Shown here: piece by piece, positions 1 to 11,599 of the stretch
Layout: the number at the start of each line of letters is the position of its first letter
Numbering within the stretch: position 1 is the first letter of the stretch
Assembly: GCA_963971535.1 (NCBI GenBank)
Contig: OZ020586.1
Span: 69,299,548-69,363,547 of the forward strand
Direction: 5' to 3'
DNA length: 64,000 nucleotides
Origin: Notolepis coatsorum
Taxonomy: Eukaryota; Chordata; Actinopteri; Aulopiformes; Paralepididae
The notes under the pieces: model-generated
The model's database searches: none
What the model saw: only the letters and a program-made list of their open reading frames with translations
Told to the model about the DNA's origin: nothing
Position numbers and translations under genes: made by a program

Positions 1-128
1 TTGTGTGTATTGAGCTGTACTGTACTGTACCCATTCTGCAATCTGTTAATAAAATGTTCAATCAAGAATGGAGTGATTGACAGTGTCAAAGGCCTTTTGT
101 AGGTCCAGCATGATCTGTTAATACAATT

Positions 129-161
<33 letters not shown>

Positions 162-180
162 GACCCTCGTCGCGGGCACT
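1..180 (+). repeat. Dispersed 3'-tail repeat with (CAAT)n end, carrying a LINE scrap
   Basis: The stretch carries the tail motif ACCCATTCTGCAATCTGTTA followed by ATAAA and a CAATCAAT run, which recurs at 3838-3956 (minus), 8816-8843, 45424-45720 (minus), 46435-46480, 47400-47515 (minus) and 48760-48940. About 50 bases near 62-110 match the minus-strand LINE sequence near 27870-27925, and tail sequence (ATCTGTTAATA, then TTCAATCAA) occurs on both sides of them. The repeat is probably the 3' end of a LINE or SINE; the family is not identified. Confidence 0.7.
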
Positions 181-192
181 GCATTCCGTTCT

Positions 193-193
<1 letters not shown>

Positions 194-269
<76 letters not shown>
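194..269. repeat. (GA)n microsatellite
   Basis: Uninterrupted GA dinucleotide run of about 76 bases directly downstream of the (CAAT)n tail repeat. Confidence 0.97.
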
Positions 270-271
<2 letters not shown>

Positions 272-833
272 ATCAGCAGGCTATTATATGATATTCAGAC
301 TCTAGATCTATTTGCAGAGCCAGATGAGATGAGGCAACCTGTGCGATTTGCACGTACTGTATAGCTACAGACAGTATGTGTGTATGCGCGCACTGCGGGA
401 GGTGGCCAGAAGCGCGCAACTAGCCAACTACTATTATTACTACTATATTATACAACGGCATGCAAATTTCTCGATTCTGATTGGCCATTCACACGTCTTT
501 ATTGGTAACAATCCACGGTCCTGGGCTCAGGACCCGCCCACAACCAAATCACATAACCCTCCCCGGCTCACTCCGGGAGAAAACAGGATCGCGGAGAACA
601 AATGGTTATGTTGAAAGCACCATAACGACTAAATATGAAGCGATTCTGTCAAGGGGAATGTGTTAGTATTTTAAACAATGTTGGATGATGTAATTGATGG
701 GTCTTGACTCAATCTAGAACAAAAGAAAAATCGCGGATTGATTGATAGATTAATTGATTGATTTAAATTTCTTCCTTCCTACTTTCCGACTGCAGCGTTC
801 TCTCTCACACTGTCCGACGCTGGCGTACCCACA

Positions 834-837
834 AACA

Positions 838-890
<53 letters not shown>

Positions 891-921
891 ACACACACAC
901 ACACACGCACACACACACTGT

Positions 922-959
<38 letters not shown>

Positions 960-972
960 CACACACACACAC
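834..972. repeat. (CA)n microsatellite
   Basis: About 140 bases of CA repeats with a few TA and TG interruptions inside the composite repeat. The many open frames here are simple-repeat artefacts. Confidence 0.97.
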
Positions 973-1476
973 TCCTGTCTGCAACAGCGGGGGAGTCAGA
1001 CTGAGAGAGAAGCAGCGCTGTTTTAAGTGAGCATGGTCTATTGAATTGATTGATTGGTTGATTGCTAATTTTATTACTGTACCCCTGGTTTCCAACTGGT
1101 TAAGTTTAGGCTAAAAGAAATAAATAAAAAAATAGGGCGAAGAAAACGTTTTTTTCCTATAGGGCAAAGAAAACGTTTTAATAAATTTTCAATCAATCAT
1201 TCCAATAATACACAGTTGGATGTGTTAGTTGGTTGGATGCACTTCAAGCTGCTTCCACATGAGGCAACTTCTCTCAATCATTCCAATAATACACAGTTGG
1301 ATGTGTTAGTTTGGTTGGATGCACTTCAAGCTGCTTCCACATGGAGTTGTGGGAACTACTTTTTCTGGCGGATGGTTTTTTCAATAAATCTTCGATTAAT
1401 GTGTGTTTATTGTATAGAAATAAGGTTGGATGAATCTGGCAGTTGTATAAAAGCTTTACACCACGTGCAGTCGTGA

Positions 1477-1572
1477 TTTGTGACCAATAAACCATGCCTA
1501 GGGGGGTCTAACGACCCTCGGCTGCGCCTCGGGCCTAACAACCACCCCTAGGCATGGTTTATTGGTCACAAA
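1477..1572. repeat. Hairpin with CCTAGG-containing arms, copy 1
   Basis: Left arm 1477-1505 (TTTGTGACCAATAAACC then ATGCCTAGGGG) is the exact reverse complement of right arm 1543-1572 except near the loop. The loop holds CCCTCGGCTGCGCCTCGGG, itself partly self-complementary. A second copy lies at 52120-52186 with changed arms that still pair. Confidence 0.9.
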
Positions 1573-1914
1573 CCACTCCTGCGTGTGATGTAATGCTTAA
1601 TTAATACAGTTTGATCCATCGCAAAGCGCTCCAGCGCTTGAATACGGCCGGGGGATCCGCTCTATACAATGCAGACCCACGGCTCTCGTATTATAATGAG
1701 CCCGCGAGGCGTGTTATTATTAGAGTTAATAATATTGTATATTGTTTACACTGCCTTTTTATTCCATTTTTACTTCTCCACTGTACCATAATTATGTGAC
1801 CTGTACCTCTATGTCTTCTACTACCTGTACCTCCCCTCCCCCCGGCCCTCCCCATGCTGCTGATTTTATATTATTTTATGAATACAACGTTTAATGTTCG
1901 CTTAGCTAACGTAG

Positions 1915-2035
1915 AGAAACGTCAGACGTAATTCGAGATACGTCAGACGTACTTCGAGATACTTCCGCATAGTACTGCCACAGGACTATTACGTCAGACG
2001 TACTTCGAGATACTTCCGCATTAGTCCTGTGGCCG
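1915..2035 (+). repeat. Short tandem repeat with flanking inverted arms
   Basis: ACGTCAGACGTAMTTCGAGATAC occurs three times (about 1921, 1942 and 1990). The words CCACAGGACTA (1978) and TAGTCCTGTGG (2024) form inverted arms around the last copy. Confidence 0.8.
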
Positions 2036-3483
2036 CCGGAAGTACCAATCTGGACCTCGAGGCTCCGAGTCTGCAGCTCGACCCTACTCAGCTATCGGCC
2101 TGCGTTGAAATTTCTCCGATCTACACTTCCTGTCACATACTATGGTGGTTCAAAGTTCAGCGTTCTGAATGAATCATATCAATAATTGTTATGATTCGCG
2201 ATAATAAGCTACAAAAGGTAACGTTTTTGACAAATATTGAAACGCAGTCAGTTTCTCCACACTATTGTTACCATGTAGGAAGAATTAGATCTGAAATTAG
2301 TTTCAAAATGGTTACACTGTGGGGGAAATAAAATAGTACAGTCGATTACAGTAAATATCAGTATCTGTTATTATGCACGCCTGGTGATACTATATCCAAA
2401 TTGAACTTGGCCATTTGAAATATACTATATGTATATATATATAAATGTGCGAATTGGCTATAATAAGGTAATGTATAAGCATATATTCTATATTCTATAA
2501 TAATATTTCAAATTGCATTGGTCCGGATGGGAGAATTCAGTACTGTATATACAGAACCTTCAGTTTGATCATCTTCCCTTTATCAATTTCCTTAGATCTT
2601 TTGTACACGTGATCTCAAGAGGGTACTGAATGAGCTCAGTGGCCGTTTTTTAAGTTTGGTCATTATTATCATGGTTTTATTCACTGTCAAAGATGAAAAG
2701 AAAAATCATAATTCATATTTTCCTTTGTTTCATCACAATTTAAGCAAGCCTAGTAATAGACACAATATTTCTGACACTGAGAATACATTCATTGAGGTCC
2801 ATAGATGTTCCTAGATACCAAGAATATGCAAATAGCCCTTGTAGAAGTGGAGCAATATTCCATTTACCTAGGTATACATTTTATGCAGATTTTCACCTGG
2901 GGTGGAACAGGTCACTAGTTACAACAATGCTTATGTAACTATTAAAAACGTACATTTTAATCACGAAACAAAATGGCGGACTAACGTTAGCTAGCATGCT
3001 AGCTAGCTAACGTTAGTAGCATGCTAGCTACTGTAATAATATGCAATACTATTTGCTAAAACAAGCTCCAAACTATTTGCCACGGCACAGAGATAACATT
3101 TAGTCAAACGATAACAGCCCGGTGATGGTATCTGAACGGGATCATACTATTCCCATAAGAACTCACTTACCAGTTAACTAGTATACTATCTAGCATGCTA
3201 GCTAATAATGCTAACAATGCTACAAGCTTCGTTCTGCACTGTAGGCTACTAGTTGCCACCACGGTAATAATTCACAAAGTAGCATGTAGTCAAACGATGA
3301 CAGCAAGATTATGGTATGTGAATGGCATAATACATTATATTGTCAATGACTTACCAAGGAGTTTGGCTCAGACTATTTGTCAAGCCAGTAGTGAAGACAC
3401 CATCGCGCCAACAAGTTACGTTTGAATACCTCAAGTCCCGTGAGATCTTCTAGGTCTCGCGAGTTGCTTAGGACTACCCTCTC

Positions 3484-3524
3484 GAAGGGGAGGGGAGGGC
3501 GAGGAGGGGAGGAGGGGAGGGGGA
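3484..3524 (+). other. G-rich block with G-quadruplex potential
   Basis: Seven G-runs of three or more separated by one to three bases lie within about 40 bases on the plus strand, satisfying the usual G3+N1-7 pattern. Confidence 0.6.
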
Positions 3525-3776
3525 ATCTATACTAAATTGATTCAACGACAGTTTTTCAAATGTTGAAATGGTATCTGTAATTAAATATTGAATCAACATA
3601 GCTTTTCCAACCTCAACCAAAAATAACCAATCTGACCAAAATCCAACATTTAATTAATGTCTTTTGCTATCTGGGAAACATGCAGGTTGCATGTTTTCAT
3701 GCAGACATCATCACACTAATGTTACTGCATCAGACAATAATGTTGAAACATAGAAATGAGTGGAAAATATATTTTT

Positions 3777-3956
3777 TATAAGATAAGATAAGATATTCCT
3801 TTATTGAAATCAAGGGTACAGTGACCGTGACAGGCCCGGATTGATTGATTGATTGATTGATTGAAAACTTTATTAACAGATTGCAGAATGGGTACAGTGA
3901 CGTCACAGGCCCGGATTGATTGATTGATTGATTGATTGAAAACTTTATTAACATCT
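3777..3956 (-). repeat. Two minus-strand tail repeats next to a LINE tail
   Basis: An AAGATAAGATATTCCTTTAT tail (also at 46813) is followed by two reverse copies of the GATTGATTGA...TTTATTAACAGATTGCAGAATGGGT repeat at about 3838-3870 and 3900-3955. They sit immediately left of the big tandem arrays. Confidence 0.75.
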
Positions 3957-3962
3957 CTCTCA

Positions 3963-3997
<35 letters not shown>
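3957..3997. repeat. (CT)n microsatellite
   Basis: CT-rich run joining the tail repeat to the minisatellite that follows. Confidence 0.9.
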
Positions 3998-3998
<1 letters not shown>

Positions 3999-5131
3999 GT
4001 GTCATGCTAGCATACAGGCACAGGTCATAGATACTGGTCAACCGTGTCATGCTAGCATACAGGCACAGGTCATAGATACTGGTCAACCGTGTCATGCTAG
4101 CATACAGGCACAGGTAATAGATACTGGTCAACCGTGTCATGCTAGCATACAGGCACAGGTCATAGATACCAACAGTGTCATGCTATACAGGCACAGGTCA
4201 TAGATCAACAGTGTCATGCTATACAGGCACTAGCATACAGGCACAGGTCATAGATACCAACAGTGTCATGCTAGCATACAGGCACTGGTCATTGATACCA
4301 ACAGTGTCATGCTAGCATACAGGCACAGGTCATAGATACCAACAGTGTCATGCTATACAGGCACAGGTCATAGATACCAACAGTGTCATGCTAGCATACA
4401 GGCACAGGTCATAGATACCAACAGTGTCATGCTAGCATACAGGCACAGGTCATAGATACCAACAGTGTCATGCTAGCATACAGGCATAGGTCATAGATAC
4501 CAACAGTGTCATGCTATACAGGCACAGGTCATAGATACCAACAGTGTCATGCTATACAGGCACAGGTCATAGATACCAACAGTGTCATGCTATACAGGCA
4601 CAGGTCATAGATACCAACAGTGTCATGCTAGCATACAGGCACAGGTCATAGATACCAACAGTGTCATGCTAGCATACAGGCACAGGTCATAGATACCAAC
4701 AGTGTCATGCTAGCATACAGGCACAGGTCATAGATACCAACAGTGTCATGCTAGCATACAGGCACAGGTCATAGATACCAACAGTGTCATGCTAGCATAC
4801 AGGCACAGGTCATAGATACCAACAGTGTCATGCTAGCATACAGGCACAGGTCATAGATACCAACCATGTCATGCTATACAGGCACAGGTCATAGATACCA
4901 ACAGTGTCATGCTATACAGGCACAGGTCATAGATACCAACAGTGTCATGCTATACAGGCACAGGTCATAGATACCAACAGTGTCATGCTATACAGGCACA
5001 GGTCATAGATACCAACAGTATCATGCTATACAGGCACAGGTCATAGATGCCAACAGTGTCATGCTATACAGGCACAGGTCATAGATACCAACCATGTCAT
5101 GCTAGCATACAGGCACAGGTCATAGATACCA
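3998..5131 (+). repeat. 41/38-bp minisatellite
   Basis: About 28 tandem copies of a 41-bp unit that starts GTGTCATGCTAGCATACAGG and continues CACAGGTCATAGATACCAACA. A 38-bp variant lacks one GCA/AGC step (GCTATACAGG for GCTAGCATACAGG), and long and short units occur in blocks. The first three units carry TACTGGTCAACC in place of TACCAACA. The last unit runs directly into the 9-bp satellite. Confidence 0.95.
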
Positions 5132-8100
5132 ACCTATCACACCTATCACACCTATCACACCTCTCACACCTATCACACCTATCACACCTCTCACACCTAT
5201 CACACCTCTCACACCGATCCCACCTCTCACACCTATCACACCTCTCACACCTATCACACCTATCACACCTATCACACCTCTCACACCTATCACACCTATG
5301 ACACCTCTCACACCTATCACACCTCTCACACCAATCACACCTCTCACACCTATCACACCTATCACACCTCTCACACCTCTCACACCTATCACATCTCTCA
5401 CACCTATCACACCTATCACACCTCTCACACCTCTCACACCTATCACACCTCTCACACCTATCACACCTATCACACCTCTCACACCTATCACACCTCTCAC
5501 ACCGATCCCACCTATCACACATATCACACCTCTCACACCTATCACACCTCTCACACCTATCACACCTCTCACACCTATCACACCTCTCACACCTATCACA
5601 CCTCTCACACCTCTCACACCTATCACACCTCTCACACCTATCACACCTATCACACCTCTCACACCTATCACACCTCTCACACCTCTCACACCTATCACAC
5701 CTATCACACCTCTCACACCTCTCACACCGATCACACCTATCACACCTCTCACACCTCTCACACCTATCACACCTCTCACACCTATCACACCTCTCACACC
5801 TCTCACACCTATCACACCTCTCACACCTATCACACCTCTCACACCTATCACACCTCTCACACCTCTCACACCTATCACACCTCTCACACCTCTCACACCT
5901 ATCACACCTCTCACACCTCTCACACCTATCACACCTCTCACACCTATCACACCTATCACACCTCTCACACCTATCACACCTCTCACACCTCTCACACCGA
6001 TCCCACCTATCACACATATCACACCTATCACACCTCTCACACCTATCACACCTCTCACACCTCTCACACCTATCACACCTCTCACACCTATCACACCTAT
6101 CACACCTCTCACACCTCTCACACCTATCACACCTATCACACCTCTCACACCTATCACACCTATCACACCTCTCACACCTATCACACCTATCACACCTCTC
6201 ACACCTATCACACCTATCACACCTCTCACACCTATCACACCTCTCACACCTCTCACACCTCTCACACCTATCACACCTCTCACACCTATCACACCTCTCA
6301 CACCTATCACACCTATCACACCTCTCACACCTATCACACCTCTCACACCAATCCCACCTATCACACCTCTCACACCTCTCACACCGATCCCACCTATCAC
6401 ACATATCACACCTCTCACACCTATCACACCTATCACACCTATCACACCTATCACACCTCTCACACCTATCACACCTCTCACACTTCTCACACCGATCCCA
6501 CCTATCACACCTCTCACACCTATCACACCTCTCACACCTATCACACCTCTCACACCTATCACACTTATCATACCTATCACACCTCTCACACCTCTCACAC
6601 CTCTCACACCTATCACACCTCTCACACCTATCACACCTATCACACCTCTCACACCTATCACACCTATCACACCTATCACACCTCTCACACCTCTCACACC
6701 TCTCACACCTATCACACCTCTCACACCTCTCACACCTATCACACCTCTCACACCTCTCACACCTATCACACCTCTCACACCTATCACACCTCTCACACCT
6801 ATCACACCTCTCACACCTCTCACACCTATCACACCTCTCACACCTATCACACCTCTCACACCTATCACACCTCTCACACCTCTCACACCTATCACACCTC
6901 TCACACCTCTCACACCTATCACACCTCTCACACCTATCACACCTCTCACACCTCTCACACCGATCCCACCTATCACACATATCACACCTCTCACACCTCT
7001 CACACCTATCACACCTCTCACACCTATCACACCTCTCACACCTATCACACCTATCACACCTCTCACACCTCTCACACCTCTCACACCTATCACACCTCTC
7101 ACACCTATCACACCTATCACACCTCTCACACCTATCACACCTCTCACACCTCTCACACCTCTCACACCTATCACACCTCTCACACCTATCACACCTCTCA
7201 CACCTATCACACCTATCACACCTCTCACACCTATCACACCTCTCACACCTATCACACCTATCACACCTCTCACACCTATCACACCTCTCACACCGATCCC
7301 ACCTATCACACCTCTCACACCTCTCACACCGATCACACATATCACACCTCTCACACCTATCACACCTATCACACCTATCACACCTCTCACACCTATCACA
7401 CCTCTCACACCTCTCACACTTCTCACACCGATCCCACCTATCACACCTCTCACACCTCTCACACCTCTCACACCTCTCACACTTATCATACCTATCACAC
7501 CTCTCACACCTCTCACACCTCTCACACCTCTCACACCTATCACACCTATCACACCTCTCACACCTATCACATCTCTCACACCTCTCACACCTCTCACACC
7601 TATCACACCTCTCACACCTATCACACCTATGACACCTCTCACACCTATCACACCTCTCACACCAATCACACCTCTCACACCTATCACACCTATCACACCT
7701 CTCACACCTCTCACACCTCTCACACCTCTCACACCTCTCACACGTCTCACACCGATCCCACCTATCACACCTATCACACCTATCACACCTCTCACACCTC
7801 TCACACCTCTCACACCTCTCACACCTCTCACACCTATCACACCTATCACACCTCTCACACCTATCACACCTCTCACACCTCTCACACCTATCACACCTCT
7901 CACACATATCACACCTCTCACACCTCTCACACCGATCCCACCTATCACACATATCACACCTATCACACCTCTCACACCTATCACACCTCACACCTATCAC
8001 ACCTCTCACACCTATCACACCTCTCACACCTATCACACCTCTCACACCTCTCACACCTCTCACACCTATCACACCTATCACACCTCTCACACCTCTCACA

Positions 8101-8815
8101 CATATCACACCTATCACACCTCTCACACCTATCACACCTCTCACACCTATCACACCTATCACACCTCTCACACCTATCACACCTCTCACACCTCTCACAC
8201 CTATCCCACCTATCACACCTCTCACACCGATCCCACCTATCACACATATCACACCTCTCACACCTATCACACCTATCACACCTATCACACCTCTCACACC
8301 TATCACACCTCTCACACTTCTCACACCGATCCCACCTATCACACCTCTCACACCTATCACACCTCTCACACCTCTCACACCTATCACACTTATCACACTT
8401 ATCACACCTCTCACACCTCTCACACCTCTCACACCTATCACACCTCTCACACCTATCACATCTCTCACACCTCTCACACCTATCACACCTCTCACACCTA
8501 TCACACCTCTCACACCTATCACACCTATCACACCTCTCACACCTATCACACTTCTCACACTGATCCCACCTATCACACCTCTCACACCTATCACACCTAT
8601 CACACCTATCACACCTCTCACACCTCTCACACCTATCACATCTCTCACACCTCTCACACCTATCACACCTCTCACACCTATCACACATATCACACCTCTC
8701 ACACCTATCACACATCTCACACCTATCCCACCTATCACACCTATCACACCTCTCACACCTCTCACACCAATCCCACCTATCACACCTCTCACACATATCA
8801 CACCTATCACACCTC
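5132..8815. repeat. 3.7-kb satellite of a 9-bp unit
   Basis: Roughly 410 tandem copies of ACCTMTCAC (M = A or C), with rarer variants ACCGATCCC, ACATATCAC, ACCAATCAC and ACTTCTCAC. The plus strand has almost no G. Because nine is a multiple of three, frames stay open for more than 1,000 codons on both strands; these are artefacts. A two-base-short unit near 7986 shifts the phase. The marker ACCGATCCCACCTATCACAC recurs at uneven distances (about 5502, 5998, 6383, 6960, 7935 and 8227), which suggests block-wise duplication. Confidence 0.97.
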
Positions 8816-8843
8816 TATACCCATTCTGCAATCTGTTAATAAA
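8816..8843 (+). repeat. Tail-repeat fragment between two satellites
   Basis: ACCCATTCTGCAATCTGTTA and ATAAAG of the dispersed tail repeat sit exactly between the 9-bp satellite and the 132-bp satellite. Confidence 0.85.
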
Positions 8844-10655
8844 GTTGTACTTATGTTATGCTTTTACATTATACTTACTTAATAAGTGAATAGTTCCAAG
8901 TCAATCAAAAACGATGAGTTTTATTTACTCAAAACATAATGCGGTTTACAGTCTGTATCTACTTAATTATCTTAAGTTGTACTTAATTTATGCTTTTACA
9001 TTATACTTACTTAATAAGTGAATAGTTCCAAGTCAATCAAAAACTATGAGTTTTATTTACTCAAAACATAATGCGGTTTACAGTCTGTATCTACTTAATT
9101 ATCTTAAGTTGTACTTAAGTTATGCTTTTATATTATACTTACTTAATAAGTGAATAATTCCAAGTCAATCAAAAACGATGAGTTTTATTTACTCAAAACA
9201 TAATGCGGTTTACAGTCTGTATCTACTTAATTATCTTAAGTTGTACTTAAGTTATGCTTTTACATTATACTTACTTAATAAGTGAATAGTTCCAAGTCAA
9301 TCAAAAAAGATGAGTTTTATTTACTCAAAACATAATGCGGTTTACACTCTGTATCTACTTAATTATCTTAAGTTGTACTTAAGTTATGCTTTTACATTAT
9401 ACTTACTTAATAAGTGAATAGTTCCAAGTCAATCAAAAACTATGAGTTTTATTTACTCAAAACATAATGCGGTTTACAGTCTGTATCTACTTAATTATCT
9501 TAAGTTGTACTTAAGTTATGCTTTTACATTATACTTACTTAATAAGTGAATAATTCCAAGTTAATCAAAAACGATGAGTTTTATTTACTCAAAACATAAT
9601 GCGGTTTTCAGTCTGTATCTACTTAATTATTTTAAGTTGTACTTAAGTTATGCTTTTACATTATACTTACTTAATAAGTGAATAGTTCCAAGTCAATCAA
9701 AAACTATGAGTTTTATTTACTCAAAACATAATGCGGTTTACAGTCTGTATCTACTTAATTATCTTAAGTTGTACTTAAGTTATGCTTTTATATTATACTT
9801 ACTTAATAAGTGAATAATTCCAAGTCAATCAAAAACGATGAGTTTTATTTACTCAAAACATAATGCGGTTTACAGTCTGTATCTACTTAATTATCTTAAG
9901 TTGTACTTAAGTTATGCTTTTACATTATACTTACTTAATAAGTGAATAGTTCCAAGTCAATCAAAAAAGATGAGTTTTATTTACTCAAAACATAATGCGG
10001 TTTACACTCTGTATCTACTTAATTATCTTAAGTTGTACTTAAGTTATGCTTTTACATTATACTTACTTAATAAGTGAATAGTTCCAAGTCAATCAAAAAC
10101 TATGAGTTTTATTTACTCAAAACATAATGCGGTTTACAGTCTGTATCTACTTAATTATCTTAAGTTGTACTTAAGTTATGCTTTTACATTATACTTACTT
10201 AATAAGTGAATAATTCCAAGTTAATCAAAAACGATGAGTTTTATTTACTCAAAACATAATGCGGTTTTCAGTCTGTATCTACTTAATTATTTTAAGTTGT
10301 ACTTAAGTTATGCTTTTACATTATACTTACTTAATAAGTGAATAGTTCCAAGTCAATCAAAAACTATGAGTTTTATTTACTCAAAACATAATGCAGTTTA
10401 CAGTCTGTATCTACTTAATTATCTTAAGTTGTACTTAAGTTATGCTTTTACATTATACTTACTTAATAAGTGAATAATTCAAAGTCAATCAAAAACTATG
10501 AGTTTTATTTACTCAAAACATAATGCGGTTTAGAGTCTGTATCTACTTAATTATCTTAAGTTGTACTTAAGTTATGCTTTTACATTATACTTACTTAATA
10601 AGTGAATAGTTCCAAGTCAATCAAAAACTATGAGTTTTATTTACTCAAAACATAA
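8844..10655 (+). repeat. 132-bp satellite, about 13.7 units
   Basis: Units start at 8844, 8976, 9108 and so on every 132 bases (GTTGTACTTAAGTTATGC...). Diagnostic variants (ACGATGAG, ACTATGAG, AAAGATGAG, GCGGTTTTCAG, TACACTCTG) show that units 3-7 (9108-9767) repeat almost exactly as units 8-12 (9768-10427), giving a 660-bp five-unit higher-order repeat. The unit contains GGTTTACAGT, similar to element ends nearby. Confidence 0.95.
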
Positions 10656-11599
10656 GAACACGTCACACGAACTCAAGACATTCAAGTTAGTAGAACTTTC
10701 ATAGAATATTGAGTATACCCTACTCAAACTAATTGATTATTTTGAACATGCGGGTTTACAGTGCAGTATTGCCAGCTGTATAGCATGTAATGTGGATTGG
10801 TATTTTGGTTCCACATTGGCAGGACCCAATATACAGCACAACGTTTGTGAATTTTACATGTGCCAAGCGGATTGACAATTTTCAGATAATCTATACATTT
10901 TATTCTGTACTGTACATAGATACACTGTGTTATCCCAACGGTCACAATAGTTGCCGTCAACATGTTTGCTCATTCTATGACCACACTATACAAATTTGAG
11001 TAATTCAGCCAGGATGTAAACGGCTCTGGTCATGTGCACTGCACATATTGAGACCCTTTATTATTTCAATATTTGCTGGAAATACATTGATACATCATTC
11101 AGTAACATTTTCAGAGCCTTATAACAAACATTATTACACTATTGTGACCAGAGGGATTAAATGTGTAATATACATTACATTGTATGTACATGTTATAACA
11201 TGCATGTATTTATTTTCTATATATATTTTCTATATATATATATTTTCAATTTTAACATTGCCATAATGTTGGAGAGGGCAACACAATGTTTTTGTAAGAT
11301 AAATAGATGTATACTCTTTGAATAGAAATAAATATAAAGAGTTTGAAGTTGTAACACAATGTTTTTGTAAGATAAATAGTTTCGATGAAGAACAAAACCT
11401 CCTAAATGCATACAAAAAAAGGGAAAAACTTCATATCTGCACTTTGCAAGGCACTAATACCTGGTCGGTATTGTTAACATATAGTCCAAAAACAGTGTAC
11501 GGTGTTTACAGTGTTATTGTACATTGCTAACATACAGATTATATATGTATACTCTTTGAATAGAAAAAAATAAAAGAGTTGTTTGAAGTTGATATAATG
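10656..11599. other. AT-rich stretch without a gene
   Basis: No convincing coding frame. A word containing ACACAATGTTTTTGTAAGAT occurs at 11281 and 11354, and a block with TATACTCTTTGAATAGAAA occurs at 11310 and 11549. GGGTTTACAGTG near 10751 resembles the end of the next element at 12602, so this may be the right part of a related DNA element. Confidence 0.5.

Larger units (their letters stand above)
480..1599 (+). repeat. Composite hairpin-bearing repeat, copy 1
   Basis: The sequence aligns by eye, with gaps, to 49110-52215. Shared blocks are AGGACCCGCCCACAACC (near 530 and 49140), AAACAATGTTGGATGATGTA (near 673 and 50898), the GATTGATTG-rich block, GCTGCTTCCACATGGAG (near 1330 and 51962), CTGGCGGATGGTTTTTTC (near 1367 and 52014), a hairpin, and GTGATGTAATGCTTA at the right end. 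There is no coding potential beyond simple-repeat frames. It looks like a non-autonomous DNA element or a mosaic of several; no clean target duplication was found. Confidence 0.65.
1600..3776. other. Non-coding stretch without a recognisable gene
   Basis: No open frame with protein-like content was found. It holds a short tandem repeat (1915-2035), a palindrome of GCTAGC and AACGTTAG words (about 2983-3030) and a purine-rich G-run block (3484-3524). Confidence 0.6.

Noticed and set aside
750-1095. Cys/Val and Thr/His-rich frames
   Set aside because: Pure products of the CA microsatellite.
3998-5131. CRISPR-like repeat array
   Set aside because: No unique spacers: the 41-bp units are contiguous and near-identical, in vertebrate DNA. 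It is a minisatellite.
5097-8831. Frames of more than 1,000 codons on both strands, including a Cys-rich (CERCDR)n polypeptide
   Set aside because: They arise because the satellite unit is 9 bp with no stop triplets; both strands and several frames are open at once, with no start context or conservation signal.
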